This document shows, one piece after another, positions 26,282 to 35,601 of a stretch of DNA of 64,000 bases (positions within the stretch are counted from its first letter, which is position 1; every line of letters starts with the position of its first letter). The translations under genes were made by a program, and so were the position numbers. The notes beneath the pieces were generated by a model that saw nothing but the letters and a program-made list of their open reading frames with translations, did no database searches and was not told the origin of the DNA. This DNA comes from Neobacillus kokaensis (GTDB lineage Bacteria; Bacillota; Bacilli; Bacillales; Cytobacillaceae), in the NCBI RefSeq assembly GCF_014656545.1, contig NZ_BNDS01000006.1:999-64998 (forward strand), in the 5' to 3' direction.

Positions 26282-27046
26282 ATGAATATCATTTTATTAT
26301 TCTTAATCTTATTCGGAGTCATCCTTTTTTTATACATGCTGCGTGAGGCGTTTTTGAATCGAGTGGAAGAACATAAATTTCATTTTGCGGATTTTCCAAA
26401 ATCCTTTGGGACTGTCTCCATTTTCTTTATCTCTGATATTCATCGACGGACAATTTCGGATAGTATTATTGATAGGGTAAAAGGCAGGGCGGATGTAGTG
26501 ATTATCGGCGGGGATTTAGCGGAAAAAGGGGTTCCCATCAAAAGAGTCAAAGCGAATTTATGTAAATTGAAGCATATTGCTCCTGTTTATTTTGTTTGGG
26601 GTAATAATGATTATGAAATCAATCATAACAAACTGATAAAAATGATGGAGGAGCTACAGATCAAAGTATTAAACAATACAGCAAGTACGTTTAATTCTGA
26701 AAAAGGAGAGAAATGGTGTCTGCTTGGTGTTGATGACCTTGGTCAAGAACGTGACCGACTTGATTTAGCGCTCAAGGCTGCAGACGATCAAGGGTTTAAA
26801 ATTCTAATTAGTCACTATCCAGATATTACGGAAAAGATCCTCCCTGAACACGATATTCGACTTGTGTTAAGTGGTCATACACATGGCGGGCAAATTCATT
26901 TTCTTGGATACAGCCCGCAAAAAAGAGGAGGGGTAAAACAATTAGCTAACACAACAATTCTAATTAGTAATGGATATGGGACTACGGCTCTGCCGTTAAG
27001 GCTAGGTGCACCGGCAGAGTGTCATCTAATTTCCGTTTCTAGATGA
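26282..27046 (+). CDS. ypbG: Membrane-anchored metallophosphoesterase YpbG
   Basis: The 254-residue protein has an N-terminal transmembrane helix (LLFLILFGVILFLYML) and a calcineurin-like phosphoesterase domain. The full metal motif set is visible: SDIHRR, GGDLAEKG, GNNDYE and SGHTHGGQ. B. subtilis YpbG (259) is syntenic. The substrate is unknown; relatives include UDP-diacylglucosamine and lipid-related phosphoesterases. Confidence 0.9.
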   Translation: MNIILLFLILFGVILFLYMLREAFLNRVEEHKFHFADFPKSFGTVSIFFISDIHRRTISDSIIDRVKGRADVVIIGGDLAEKGVPIKRVKANLCKLKHIAPVYFVWGNNDYEINHNKLIKMMEELQIKVLNNTASTFNSEKGEKWCLLGVDDLGQERDRLDLALKAADDQGFKILISHYPDITEKILPEHDIRLVLSGHTHGGQIHFLGYSPQKRGGVKQLANTTILISNGYGTTALPLRLGAPAECHLISVSR

Positions 27047-27131
27047 TAGTGCCGGTTTAAAAAGACAATTCACCAACGCTCCCTTAGGGCATACACTAAA
27101 ACAAGAGTAGTCATAAGCAGGGGGCTAAAAC

Positions 27132-27716
27132 ATGCGCTTAGAACGCTTAACAGCAAATAAGATTAAAATATTTTTAACCTCCGATGATCTTATGGATCGG
27201 GGTCTTTCAAAAGAAGATATTTGGAAGGATGCAAGCAAATGGAATCAGCTTTTTCATGACATGCTGGAAGAGGCAAGCATGGAATTCAATGTAGATATTC
27301 AAGGAACTGTAGCGGTAGAAGTGTTTTCACTTCAGGCGCAGGGGATGATCATGATTATTACAGTTGAGGAATTTAAAGATTCCGATGAGGCATTACATGA
27401 CGGCTTTATTGAAATGCAGGTAAGGGCCTGCGGTTTTGAGAAGCTGTTATTTGAATTTACGGAATTCGAAGATATTATTAACGTATCAAAAAGGCTCTCC
27501 TTGGCCTCTTTGTTCGGAGGAAGTATATTTTTCATGCATAACCGTTATTATTTGTTAATGGAAGATCAACAAGAAACGGAAAAAAACAAAATGGCTGCCT
27601 GCATATTATCGGAGTTTGGAAATGCCTCTATTCTTAGTCCGCATATTCTTAGTGAGTATGGAAAAATTATAATGAAAAATAAAGCTGTGGAAACAATCCT
27701 TCATTATTTCCATTAA
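27132..27716 (+). CDS. ypbH: Adaptor protein MecB/YpbH
   Basis: The 194-residue protein belongs to the MecA family. It has an N-terminal target-binding domain (MRLERLTANKIKIFLTSDDL, then DRGL) and a C-terminal ClpC-binding domain. The length equals B. subtilis YpbH (194), a MecA paralogue that delivers substrates to ClpCP. The neighbours ypbG and gudB confirm the assignment over mecA itself. A ribosome site AGGGGG precedes the ATG. It is followed by a repeat carrying a terminator. Confidence 0.92.
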   Translation: MRLERLTANKIKIFLTSDDLMDRGLSKEDIWKDASKWNQLFHDMLEEASMEFNVDIQGTVAVEVFSLQAQGMIMIITVEEFKDSDEALHDGFIEMQVRACGFEKLLFEFTEFEDIINVSKRLSLASLFGGSIFFMHNRYYLLMEDQQETEKNKMAACILSEFGNASILSPHILSEYGKIIMKNKAVETILHYFH

Positions 27717-27774
27717 ATTATTCTTCGAGTATCTGATATAAAAAAAGGAGCGGCAAAAGGGGCTTGAGCCCCTC

Positions 27775-27885
27775 AGATTGTTGAGAAAGGGTATTTTTCT
27801 CGGCAATTTTTTTATTTTATCTGAGCATAATACCGTTATTTATTAAAAGATTGTCCATGCTAACAGGCCTGTTGATTTCCGCTCC
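27775..27885 (+). repeat. 111-bp dispersed repeat, copy 2 (carries a terminator)
   Basis: It matches the reverse complement of 45-155 with three differences and no gaps. It begins 58 bases after the ypbH stop and contains the hairpin GAGAAA...TTTCTC followed by a T-rich tract (27783-27811). Its orientation relative to the upstream gene is the same as in copy 1. Confidence 0.85.
27783..27811 (+). terminator. Repeat-borne terminator downstream of ypbH
   Basis: GAGAAA and TTTCTC enclose GGGTATT; GGCAATTTTTTT follows. A small GC hairpin (AGGGGC/GCCCCT, 27758-27772) precedes it. Confidence 0.65.
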
Positions 27886-28030
27886 GGGCCCGCGGAAAGC
27901 GAAGCCGCCTGGAGCGGAAAACAACAGACCTATTGAAAAGATTTTTTAAAAAAGATTATATCAATTAACGTGGTGAATTGTTTAAGAAATCATACAAAAA
28001 TAAAAGGCTATCGAAGTTTTTCGACAGCCT

Positions 28031-28056
28031 GAGGGGCATGTGAGCCCCTTTTTTTA
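28031..28056 (+). terminator. Second terminator-like hairpin before gudB
   Basis: GGGGC and GCCCC pair around ATGTGA, followed by seven T residues. It forms the right end of the composite inverted repeat. Confidence 0.6.
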
Positions 28057-28087
28057 CTGAAATTTATTATATTAAATAAACATAGAA

Positions 28088-28101
28088 TGGCAACGTTTAC
28101 A
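28088..28101 (+). promoter_or_regulatory. Candidate cre (CcpA) site upstream of gudB
   Basis: TGGCAACGTTTACA matches the cre consensus TGWNANCGNTNWCA at all but the third position. It lies about 40 bases upstream of the gudB -35 box. Function is inferred from sequence only. Confidence 0.4.
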
Positions 28102-28139
28102 TATTCACAAAATAAAACACAGAAAGAAAATTTTTATTC

Positions 28140-28167
28140 TTGCATTAATCAATTAAAGGTGTATACT
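28140..28167 (+). promoter_or_regulatory. Sigma-A-type promoter of gudB
   Basis: TTGCAT (28140-28145) and TATACT (28162-28167) are separated by 16 bases, about 54 bases before the start codon. Confidence 0.65.
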
Positions 28168-28220
28168 TGTGACTGAAAGCGGACAACATTCGTAAAAGTG
28201 ATTTCTTAGGAGGTTTACAA

Positions 28221-29498
28221 ATGGTAGCCGAAAAAGGTACTGATAAGACTAATCAAGAGGAGCAGCATGATGTGTTGAAATCAACACAAACAGTGATTCA
28301 TAAAGCTCTTGAAAAGTTAGGTTATCCAGAAGAGGTTTACGAGCTCTTAAAAGAGCCATTACGTATGATGACAGTTAAAATTCCAGTTAGAATGGATGAC
28401 GGTTCTGTTAAAATATTTACAGGTTACAGGGCACAACATAATGATGCGGTGGGACCTACAAAAGGTGGAATCCGTTTCCATCCGGGTGTGACAGAGACAG
28501 AAGTGAAAGCCTTATCAATTTGGATGAGCTTAAAATGCGGTATTGTCGACCTGCCATATGGCGGCGGTAAAGGTGGTATTATTTGTGACCCGCGTGATAT
28601 GTCTTTTAGGGAGCTTGAAAGATTAAGCCGTGGATATGTTCGAGCAATCAGCCAAATTGTGGGCCCTACAAAAGATATTCCTGCACCAGATGTATTTACA
28701 AATTCTCAAATTATGGCTTGGATGATGGATGAGTACAGTCGAATTGATGAATTTAATTCCCCAGGGTTTATTACCGGAAAGCCGCTAGTTTTGGGGGGGT
28801 CACATGGACGTGAGTCAGCGACAGCAAAAGGCGTAACAATTTGTATTCGTGAAGCTGCCAAAAAGAGAGGCATCGAAATCGAAGGTGCAAGAGTTGTCGT
28901 ACAGGGATTTGGTAACGCTGGCAGCTACTTATCTAAATTCATGCATGATGCTGGTGCGAAAGTCGTAGGTATTTCAGACGCATATGGTGCGCTTTATGAT
29001 CCAAATGGATTAGATATAGATTACCTGCTCGATAGAAGAGACAGCTTCGGAACAGTGACGAAATTATTTGATAACACGATTACAAATAAAGAACTTCTTG
29101 AATTAGATTGTGATATTTTAGTTCCGGCGGCTATTGAAAACCAAATCACTGAAGAAAACGCTCATAATATTCGTGCAAGTATCGTTGTTGAGGCAGCTAA
29201 CGGTCCGACAACTTTAGAAGCAACACAAATTTTAACAGAGCGCGGAATCCTTTTAGTGCCAGATGTACTTGCATCAGCGGGCGGGGTTACCGTTTCTTAC
29301 TTTGAATGGGTTCAAAATAATCAAGGTTATTATTGGAGCGAGGAAGAAGTCGAAGAGAAGCTTGAAAAGATTTTAGTGAAATCATTTAATAGTATCTATG
29401 ACACTGCCCAGACACGTCGTGTAGATATGCGCCTTGCTGCCTATATGGTTGGTGTTAGAAAAATGGCAGAAGCAAGCCGCTTTAGAGGCTGGATTTAA
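28221..29498 (+). CDS. gudB: NAD-dependent glutamate dehydrogenase GudB
   Basis: The 425-residue enzyme has the Glu/Leu/Phe/Val dehydrogenase signature [18 protein letters not shown] with the catalytic lysine, and the Rossmann nucleotide site [15 protein letters not shown]. It degrades glutamate to 2-oxoglutarate and ammonia. Synteny (ypbH-gudB-ypdA) and length match B. subtilis GudB. The segment [15 protein letters not shown] has a single VKA unit. As I recall, the cryptic gudB of strain 168 carries a tandem VKA duplication nearby, so this allele should be active. The ATG follows TTAGGAGG. Confidence 0.95.
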   Translation: MVAEKGTDKTNQEEQHDVLKSTQTVIHKALEKLGYPEEVYELLKEPLRMMTVKIPVRMDDGSVKIFTGYRAQHNDAVGPTKGGIRFHPGVTETEVKALSIWMSLKCGIVDLPYGGGKGGIICDPRDMSFRELERLSRGYVRAISQIVGPTKDIPAPDVFTNSQIMAWMMDEYSRIDEFNSPGFITGKPLVLGGSHGRESATAKGVTICIREAAKKRGIEIEGARVVVQGFGNAGSYLSKFMHDAGAKVVGISDAYGALYDPNGLDIDYLLDRRDSFGTVTKLFDNTITNKELLELDCDILVPAAIENQITEENAHNIRASIVVEAANGPTTLEATQILTERGILLVPDVLASAGGVTVSYFEWVQNNQGYYWSEEEVEEKLEKILVKSFNSIYDTAQTRRVDMRLAAYMVGVRKMAEASRFRGWI

Positions 29499-29516
29499 GA
29501 TTGAAATAATCGAGAA

Positions 29517-29552
29517 AAACTCCTATCATTATCAGGTAGGAGTTTTTTTTTG
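29517..29552 (+). terminator. Terminator of gudB
   Basis: ACTCCTATC pairs imperfectly with AGGTAGGAGT, followed by nine T residues. Confidence 0.85.
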
Positions 29553-29580
29553 GAATGCTTTTATAAGGAGTGTAATAACC

Positions 29581-30555
29581 GTGCAAAATGAAGAGATTAT
29601 CATTGTTGGTGCCGGTCCTTGTGGGCTCGCAGCCGCAATTGCATTACAGGAAATAGGGAAAAAGCCGCTCATTATTGAAAAGGGTAATGTTGTTAATTCA
29701 ATTTATCATTATCCGACACATCAAACGTTCTTTAGTACCAGTGAAAAATTAGAAATTGGCGGCTTTCCATTTGTGACTGAAAGCTATAAGCCAAAGAGAA
29801 ATCAAGCGCTTGTCTATTATCGGGAAGTAGCGAAGCGAAAAGATTTGCGGATTAATGCATACGAAGAAGTTATAAAAGTAGAAAAAGATGAAGAAGGCTT
29901 TTCACTCATTACCTCTAAGGACACTTATCATACTCGTTATATTGTAATTGCCACTGGTTACTATGATCATCCAAATTATATGAATGTTCCTGGAGAAACT
30001 TTACCAAAAGTATTTCATTACTTTAAAGAAGCTCATCCATATTTTGATAAGGATGTTTGTGTCATTGGAGGAAAAAATTCAAGTGTTGATGCGGCCATTG
30101 AACTTGTAAAGGCAGGAGTAAGAGTGACTGTTTTATATCGCGGCAATGAGTACTCTTCAAGTATCAAACCATGGATTTTGCCTGAATTTGAGTCATTAGT
30201 ACGAAACGGTATTATCAGGATGCATTTTTCTGCACATGTAAAGGAAATTACAGAGGACAGTGTGATTTTTATTAAGGATGGAGTAGAAAGTTCAGTCGTT
30301 AATGATTTTGTTTTTGCCATGACGGGCTATCATCCTGACCACAAATTCTTAAAAACAATGGGTGTAGAGATTGATGAAGAATCCGGCAGACCAAAAATTA
30401 ATGCAGAGACAATGGAAACTAATATTCCGGGAATTTATATCGCTGGTGTTATTGCGGCAGGTAATAATGCTAATGAAATATTTATAGAAAATGGCCGGTT
30501 TCATGGCGGAATAATTGCAAACGATATTGTAGAAAAAGAACAAAAGGGTGAATAA
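29581..30555 (+). CDS. ypdA: Bacillithiol disulfide reductase YpdA (Bdr)
   Basis: From GTG 29581 behind AAGGAG the flavoprotein has 324 residues, the same as B. subtilis YpdA. It has an N-terminal FAD-binding motif (IVGAGPCGLAAAIALQE), a central NADPH motif (VIGGKNSSVDAAIELVKAG) and a C-terminal TGYHPD FAD segment. It is thioredoxin reductase-like but lacks the CxxC pair, as in the YpdA family that reduces bacillithiol disulfide. An in-frame extension into gudB is rejected because a terminator lies between. Five bases separate it from ansA. Confidence 0.92.
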   Translation: MQNEEIIIVGAGPCGLAAAIALQEIGKKPLIIEKGNVVNSIYHYPTHQTFFSTSEKLEIGGFPFVTESYKPKRNQALVYYREVAKRKDLRINAYEEVIKVEKDEEGFSLITSKDTYHTRYIVIATGYYDHPNYMNVPGETLPKVFHYFKEAHPYFDKDVCVIGGKNSSVDAAIELVKAGVRVTVLYRGNEYSSSIKPWILPEFESLVRNGIIRMHFSAHVKEITEDSVIFIKDGVESSVVNDFVFAMTGYHPDHKFLKTMGVEIDEESGRPKINAETMETNIPGIYIAGVIAAGNNANEIFIENGRFHGGIIANDIVEKEQKGE

Positions 30556-30558
30556 CGA

Positions 30559-31515
30559 TTGAAAAAAGTGGTTTTGTTAACAACTGGTGGAACAATTGCA
30601 AGTAAACCCAACAAGGATTCAGGTAAATTAGCCTCGGGTGCCTTAACAGGTGAAGAACTGGCTGCGATGTGTCAGCTGCCGGATGATATTGAGGTCATTG
30701 TTGATTCCGTATTCCAAAAAGCAAGCATTCATATAACATTTGAGGATTTATTAGTGTTAAAAGAGAAAGTTGATCATTATTTTGAAGATGAGTCCGTTAG
30801 CGGAGTTGTCGTTACTCACGGTACGGACACAATGGAGGAAACTGCCTATTTTCTTGATTTAACGATTAAAGACCATCGCCCTGTCGTGGTTACTGGTTCA
30901 CAGCGTTCCCCCGAGGATTTAGGGAGTGATGTTTATATTAATTTACGACATGCGATTTATACTGCCTGCTCCAGTGATTTACATAATGCTGGAACGGTTG
31001 TTGTTTTTAATGAACGTATTTTTGCAGCAAGATACGTGAAGAAAGAGCATGCCTCTAATATTCAAGGGTTTAATGTATTTGGTTTTGGTTATCTAGGAAT
31101 TATTGATAATGACCAAGTTCATGTTTATCAAAAACCGTTAAAGAGGGAATATTTCTCTGTTCAATCGCAGATTCCGCAAGTAGAGATCATTAAATGTTAT
31201 ATCGGTGCGGATGGAAAATTTATTAAAGCAGCAAGAGAAGCAGGGGTTAGAGGCATTGTTCTGGAAGGAGTAGGTCGAGGACAAGTAGCCCCGAATATGA
31301 TGGATGAAATTGAATTAGCAATTAAAAGTGGGATAAAATTGGTTGTTACTACAAGTGCCGAAGAGGGTGCTGTTTATACCACTTATGATTATGTGGGAAG
31401 TGCCTATGACCTTTATAAAAAGGGAGTTATCCTTGGCAGCGATAATGACTCAAAAAAAGCGAGAATTAAATTAGCAGTTGCCCTTGCAAGCGGGTTAGAT
31501 CAAATTGAATTTTAA
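30559..31515 (+). CDS. ansA: Asparaginase
   Basis: The 318-residue enzyme carries both catalytic threonine motifs of the L-asparaginase family: LLTTGGTIASKPN near the N-terminus and VVTHGTDTMEETAYFLDLT near residue 85-103. It hydrolyses asparagine to aspartate and ammonia. The start is TTG 30559, three bases after ypdA, so they are probably cotranscribed. B. subtilis does not have an asparaginase here. No signal peptide is seen, so it is cytoplasmic. The symbol is by function, not proven orthology. Confidence 0.9.
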   Translation: MKKVVLLTTGGTIASKPNKDSGKLASGALTGEELAAMCQLPDDIEVIVDSVFQKASIHITFEDLLVLKEKVDHYFEDESVSGVVVTHGTDTMEETAYFLDLTIKDHRPVVVTGSQRSPEDLGSDVYINLRHAIYTACSSDLHNAGTVVVFNERIFAARYVKKEHASNIQGFNVFGFGYLGIIDNDQVHVYQKPLKREYFSVQSQIPQVEIIKCYIGADGKFIKAAREAGVRGIVLEGVGRGQVAPNMMDEIELAIKSGIKLVVTTSAEEGAVYTTYDYVGSAYDLYKKGVILGSDNDSKKARIKLAVALASGLDQIEF

Positions 31516-31643
31516 ACTTTTAATTTTGTAAAAAATATCCAATTTTTCTAAAGAAAACAGCAGGAAAGATGAATCTTTCATTTTATACATCCCTGGTTTC
31601 ATGGTACGATTAAGAAAATGGATTTTATGAAAAGAGGTTCATC

Positions 31644-32333
31644 ATGCTGGGAATCTTATCTGCCGGAATTGCCCCCGGATTAGCCTTGCTCAGTTATTTT
31701 TATTTAAAGGATGAATATGAACCAGAACCGATTTCGTTTGTGCTGCGGACATTTCTGTACGGGGCTCTGCTTGTGTTTCCAATCATGTTTATTCAGCATG
31801 TACTCGTAACGGAGCATCTGGTTAAATCTGATCTTTTTGATGCCTTTTTTAGCACAGGACTATTAGAAGAATTTTTTAAGTGGTTTGTCCTTTTTTATGC
31901 TGTTTATCAGCATGTTGAATTTGATGAGCCATTTGACGGAATTGTGTATGGAGTTGCCGTATCGTTAGGTTTTGCTACGATTGAAAATATTTTTTATTTA
32001 GTTGCAAATGGTGTAGGCCACGCCATGACCAGAGCACTATTACCTGTTTCCAGCCATGCACTTTTTGGTGTGATTATGGGTTTTTATCTTGGGAAAGCAA
32101 AGTTTACTGGAGGATTGAAAGCAAAATGGGTTTTTCTTTCGTTGTTCATTCCTTTTATTCTTCACGGGCTGTATGACTTTATTCTCCTTACTTTAGAACA
32201 TTGGGTATATATTATTTTTCCGTTTATGATTTTTCTCTGGTGGTTTGGTTTAACAAAGGTTAAAAAAGCCAAGATATTAAGTGCCAATCATTTTAAAAAA
32301 CAATATGGCGTTCAAAAAACCCTTCATTCTTGA
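31644..32333 (+). CDS. prsW: Intramembrane protease PrsW
   Basis: The 229-residue polytopic membrane protein has the PrsW motif [18 protein letters not shown] (paired glutamates) and the later [13 protein letters not shown] and HGLYDFI histidine segments. In B. subtilis PrsW (218 residues) makes the site-1 cut in anti-sigma factor RsiW. The gene lies downstream of ypdA there as well. The ATG follows AGAGG. It ends in a terminator. Confidence 0.92.
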   Translation: MLGILSAGIAPGLALLSYFYLKDEYEPEPISFVLRTFLYGALLVFPIMFIQHVLVTEHLVKSDLFDAFFSTGLLEEFFKWFVLFYAVYQHVEFDEPFDGIVYGVAVSLGFATIENIFYLVANGVGHAMTRALLPVSSHALFGVIMGFYLGKAKFTGGLKAKWVFLSLFIPFILHGLYDFILLTLEHWVYIIFPFMIFLWWFGLTKVKKAKILSANHFKKQYGVQKTLHS

Positions 32334-32346
32334 TGAAGGGTTTTTG
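32316..32346 (+). terminator. Terminator of prsW
   Basis: AAACCCTTCAT and ATGAAGGGTTT form a long stem, followed by TTG. It overlaps the last codons of prsW. Confidence 0.85.
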
Positions 32347-32424
32347 TATTTAATGGAATAAAAATACCGATATAACAGAAAATAGAGTTACTGTTAAAAG
32401 ATTTACAATGGGGGTTCATGTTCC

Positions 32425-33174
32425 ATGAATAAAAAAACGTTGTTTAGAATGATAATAGCTGCTTTATTATTTTGCGCTTCTATGCCATTTATCCAGGTCA
32501 ATAAAGTTCAAGCCTTTTCCAATCAGGTCATCCAGCGTGGAGCAGTTGGTGAAGATGTAATAGAGCTGCAATCAAGACTGAAATATATTGGCTTCTATAC
32601 CGGAAAAATTGATGGGGTTTTTGGCTGGAGAACTTACTGGGCCTTACGAAATTTTCAGTATGAATTTGGCCTTCCTATTGATGGGCTAGCAGGGGCAACA
32701 ACAAAAGCAAAGCTCGTGAAGTCAACAAAATATACGAAAGGAAATAATGCTCAAGTAAACAATGGAAATGCTAATAAAACAAACAATAAGGCAACGGCTG
32801 TTAATATTCCGAAGGGCTTCTCGCAAAATGATATCCGATTAATGGCCAATGCTGTTCACGGTGAATCAAGGGGAGAGCCATATATTGGACAAGTGGCAGT
32901 TGCTGCAGTTATCCTGAATCGGGTAAATAGCTCTTCATTCCCGAACACCGTTTCTGGTGTCATCTTTGAACCTGGTGCATTTACAGCAGTTGCAGACGGA
33001 CAAATTTGGCTCACTCCAAACGAAACATCCAAAAAGGCAGTTATAGATGCTATTAATGGCTGGGATCCAACAGGAGAGGCCCTCTATTATTTTAATCCTG
33101 CAACGGCAACAAGTGCCTGGATATGGTCAAGACCGCAAATTAAAAGAATTGGACAACATATTTTCTGCAAGTAG
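32425..33174 (+). CDS. sleB: Spore cortex-lytic enzyme SleB
   Basis: The 249-residue protein comprises a signal peptide (about 1-30) and a peptidoglycan-binding domain (GEDVIELQSRLKYIGFYTGK, about 40-95). An Asn/Lys-rich linker and the SleB hydrolase domain (about 135-249, with HGESRGEPYIGQVAVAAVIL) follow. SleB is a lytic transglycosylase that degrades spore cortex during germination. The gene is followed 12 bases later by ypeB, the standard sleB-ypeB pair expressed in the forespore. Confidence 0.96.
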   Translation: MNKKTLFRMIIAALLFCASMPFIQVNKVQAFSNQVIQRGAVGEDVIELQSRLKYIGFYTGKIDGVFGWRTYWALRNFQYEFGLPIDGLAGATTKAKLVKSTKYTKGNNAQVNNGNANKTNNKATAVNIPKGFSQNDIRLMANAVHGESRGEPYIGQVAVAAVILNRVNSSSFPNTVSGVIFEPGAFTAVADGQIWLTPNETSKKAVIDAINGWDPTGEALYYFNPATATSAWIWSRPQIKRIGQHIFCK

Positions 33175-33186
33175 AGGTGGGTTAAA

Positions 33187-34536
33187 TTGATTAGAGGTTT
33201 ATTAATAGGAGTATTAGCACTCGGAGTGATTGGCACAGGTTATTGGGGGTATCAGGAGCATCAAGAAAAAAATGCTGTTCTTTTAAATGCCGAAAATAAC
33301 TATCAACGCGCCTTCCACAGCCTTACCTATCAAATGGATTTATTGAACGACAAAATTGGGGCAACGCTTGCAATGAATTCAAGACATTCCTTGTCTCCAT
33401 CTTTGGCGGAAGTATGGAGAATTACATCAGAAGCACATAATGATGTCGGCCAGCTTCCACTGACGTTATTACCATTTAATAAGACTGAGGAGTTCTTGGC
33501 TAATATAGGAAATTTTAGCTATCGTACTGCAATAAGAGATTTAGATAAAGAGCCATTAACAGATAAAGAATATGAGACTCTAAAGGTCCTTTATAAGCAA
33601 TCTGGCGAAATACAAAGCGAGCTTCGTAAGGTTCAGTATATGGTTTTAAAAAATAACCTTCGTTGGATGGATGTAGAACTCGCGCTAGCCTCTGGCAAGG
33701 AAACGACAGACAATACGATTATTGACGGCTTTAAAACGGTAGAAAAAACGGTGACCGGATTTGATGAAACGGACTTTGGTCCAACATTTGCCAATATGCA
33801 AAAAAAGGATGAGAACTTTAAAAACGTGAAGGGAAGTCCGATTTCCCGTAACGAAGCTATTAGAATCGCTAAAAAATATATGAACATGGACGGAAATACA
33901 AAAGTAAAGGTAACGGAAAACGGTAAGGGTGCTGATTATGGGTTTTATAGTGTTTCCATTAAAAATGAGAAAAACGGACAAGAAGCCAGTATGGACATCA
34001 CGAAAAAGGGCGGGCATCCTATTTGGTTTATTAATCAACGTGATGTAACGAAACAAAAAATCAGTTTACATGATGCTATGACAAAGGCCCAGACATTTCT
34101 AAAGGACACTGGCTTTACAGAATTAGAACTATTTGAGAGTACGCAATATGACAATATCGGTGTCTTTAATTTTGTTACAAATAAGAATGGAGTCAGAATC
34201 TATCCCGAAGCTATAAAGATGAAGGTTGCGCTTGATAATGGCGATATTATTGGGGTTTCTGCAGAAGAATATTTAAAATCATTACAATCAAGGAAAATTG
34301 GAAAGCCGGCTATTTCCTTAAAGCAAGCTCGCAGTAAGGTGAACCCCAACTTAAAAGTGATGGAGGATAGGCTAGCAGTCATTGTGAATGATTTAAATAA
34401 AGAAGTGCTTTGCTATGAATTCCTAGGAACAATCAAGGATGATACTTATCGTATTTTTATTAACGCAGATAATGGAAGAGAAGAGGAAGTTGAGAAATTA
34501 AAGGATTCAGAAAACTTATTTGAAGATGTTTTATAG
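33187..34536 (+). CDS. ypeB: Germination protein YpeB
   Basis: This 449-residue protein (450 in B. subtilis) has an N-terminal membrane anchor (RGLLIGVLALGVIGTGYWGY), an N-terminal helical domain, and C-terminal PepSY-type repeats (for example ISRNEAIRIAKKYM, ISLHDAMTKAQTFL, ISLKQARSKV). It is required for SleB accumulation in the spore. The start is TTG 33187 behind AGGTGGG. Confidence 0.95.
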   Translation: MIRGLLIGVLALGVIGTGYWGYQEHQEKNAVLLNAENNYQRAFHSLTYQMDLLNDKIGATLAMNSRHSLSPSLAEVWRITSEAHNDVGQLPLTLLPFNKTEEFLANIGNFSYRTAIRDLDKEPLTDKEYETLKVLYKQSGEIQSELRKVQYMVLKNNLRWMDVELALASGKETTDNTIIDGFKTVEKTVTGFDETDFGPTFANMQKKDENFKNVKGSPISRNEAIRIAKKYMNMDGNTKVKVTENGKGADYGFYSVSIKNEKNGQEASMDITKKGGHPIWFINQRDVTKQKISLHDAMTKAQTFLKDTGFTELELFESTQYDNIGVFNFVTNKNGVRIYPEAIKMKVALDNGDIIGVSAEEYLKSLQSRKIGKPAISLKQARSKVNPNLKVMEDRLAVIVNDLNKEVLCYEFLGTIKDDTYRIFINADNGREEEVEKLKDSENLFEDVL

Positions 34537-34562
34537 GAAAAGCATTTGCTTTTCCTTTCTTT
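34535..34562 (+). terminator. Weak terminator after ypeB
   Basis: AGGAAAAGCA and TGCTTTTCCT pair and are followed by TTCTTTG. The T tract is short. Confidence 0.5.
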
Positions 34563-34632
34563 GCAGAGGACGGCATAAAATAAACGTATTGCTCCAATAA
34601 TAGGGATATTCTTAATATGGAGTGGTTATCGT

Positions 34633-34812
34633 TTGGAAAGAGTTGAGAGAATTTTAATTAAGCTTATTATCGTCCAATGCATTTTTCTTTTGATTTCACA
34701 GTTCTTTTTCCATCAACTTAATCTTTTACCCGAAGTAAAGGAATTAACAAAATATGAAGGGGTCAATGAAAATACAATGACTGACATTCTTCAAACCTTA
34801 AAAGAAAAATAA
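34633..34812 (+). CDS. ypfB: YpfB-like small membrane protein (DUF5359)
   Basis: The ORF begins at TTG 34633 behind GGAGTGG and encodes 59 residues: a basic N-terminus (MERVERILIK), one hydrophobic helix (LIIVQCIFLLISQFFF) and a charged tail. Position directly upstream of cmk matches ypfB of B. subtilis. The neighbouring ypfA (c-di-GMP-binding PilZ protein) that precedes it in B. subtilis is not here. A terminator follows at once. Its function is unknown. Confidence 0.75.
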   Translation: MERVERILIKLIIVQCIFLLISQFFFHQLNLLPEVKELTKYEGVNENTMTDILQTLKEK

Positions 34813-34836
34813 AGCAGGGGAGCCTGCTTTATTTTT
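34812..34836 (+). terminator. Terminator of ypfB
   Basis: AGCAGG and CCTGCT pair around a short GGAG-type loop, followed by TTATTTTT. Confidence 0.75.
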
Positions 34837-34924
34837 ATGAAATTACATGCAAAATTAAGAAGCATTTCAATTTCTTATGGTAAAATAAAAAGAGACAGCA
34901 TTAGAGAGAAATTTAGGAGGATTT

Positions 34925-35599
34925 ATGAAGAAGAAATTATCAATTGCCATTGATGGACCAGCCGCGGCCGGCAAGAGTACCGTCGCCAAAATTGTCGCTG
35001 AAAAATTAACTTATGTATATATTGATACAGGAGCAATGTACAGGGCGTTAACATATAAAGCGATTGATGAGAAGTTAAACCTTGAAGATGAAGAAGCTTT
35101 ATTAGATACCCTTTTGGCGGCAAACATCGAATTGCTTCCTTCAGAAAATGGGCAATTAGTCTATCTTGACCATAAAGAGGTTACCAATGAGATACGAACG
35201 GAAGAAGTAACCAATTCTGTCTCTATCGTTTCGAAACATCCTAAGGTGCGGGAAGAAATGGTTAGAAGACAACAATCGTTCGCAATTAATGGCGGAGTTG
35301 TTATGGACGGTCGTGATATCGGAACGCATGTCCTGCCAAATGCAGAAATAAAAGTATTTTTACTTGCCAGTGTAGAGGAAAGAGCCTTACGCCGACACGC
35401 TGAAAATCTGCAAAAAGGTTTCCCGTCCGACCTCGATAAATTAAAAGAAGATATTGCGCGTAGAGATAAAATCGATTCTGAGAGAAAAACTGCTCCGTTA
35501 AAAAAAGCTGATGATGCAATTGAAATCGACACGACCTCTTTGACCATTCCTGAAGTAGTCGATAAGATAATGGCTCTCGTGGACGAAAGGATTGGTTAG
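34925..35599 (+). CDS. cmk: Cytidylate kinase
   Basis: The 224-residue kinase has the P-loop GPAAAGKST near the N-terminus, the conserved [15 protein letters not shown] segment, and [19 protein letters not shown] near residue 128. It phosphorylates CMP and dCMP. The ATG follows TTAGGAGG. It is followed by plsC two bases after its stop codon, an arrangement conserved in Bacillus. Confidence 0.97.
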   Translation: MKKKLSIAIDGPAAAGKSTVAKIVAEKLTYVYIDTGAMYRALTYKAIDEKLNLEDEEALLDTLLAANIELLPSENGQLVYLDHKEVTNEIRTEEVTNSVSIVSKHPKVREEMVRRQQSFAINGGVVMDGRDIGTHVLPNAEIKVFLLASVEERALRRHAENLQKGFPSDLDKLKEDIARRDKIDSERKTAPLKKADDAIEIDTTSLTIPEVVDKIMALVDERIG

Positions 35600-35601
35600 G
35601 T

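Larger units (their letters stand above)
27757..28056. repeat. Composite 300-bp imperfect inverted repeat between ypbH and gudB
   Basis: The left end (AAAAGGGGCT...GCCCCTCAGATTGT, 27757-27782) and the reverse complement of the right end (AAAAAGGGGCT...GCCCCTCAGGCTGT, 28027-28056) match with small differences. The interior holds the 111-bp repeat and a shortened GC-rich repeat (27865-27930). No coding capacity is seen. It fills most of the 504-base gap. Confidence 0.65.

Noticed and set aside
28221..29498. Cryptic gudB allele as in B. subtilis 168
   Set aside because: The region around [10 protein letters not shown] shows a single VKA unit, so no inactivating duplication is seen.
29434..29580. 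Upstream extension of ypdA into the end of gudB
   Set aside because: A terminator hairpin lies within the extension, and GTG 29581 with AAGGAG gives exactly the family length.
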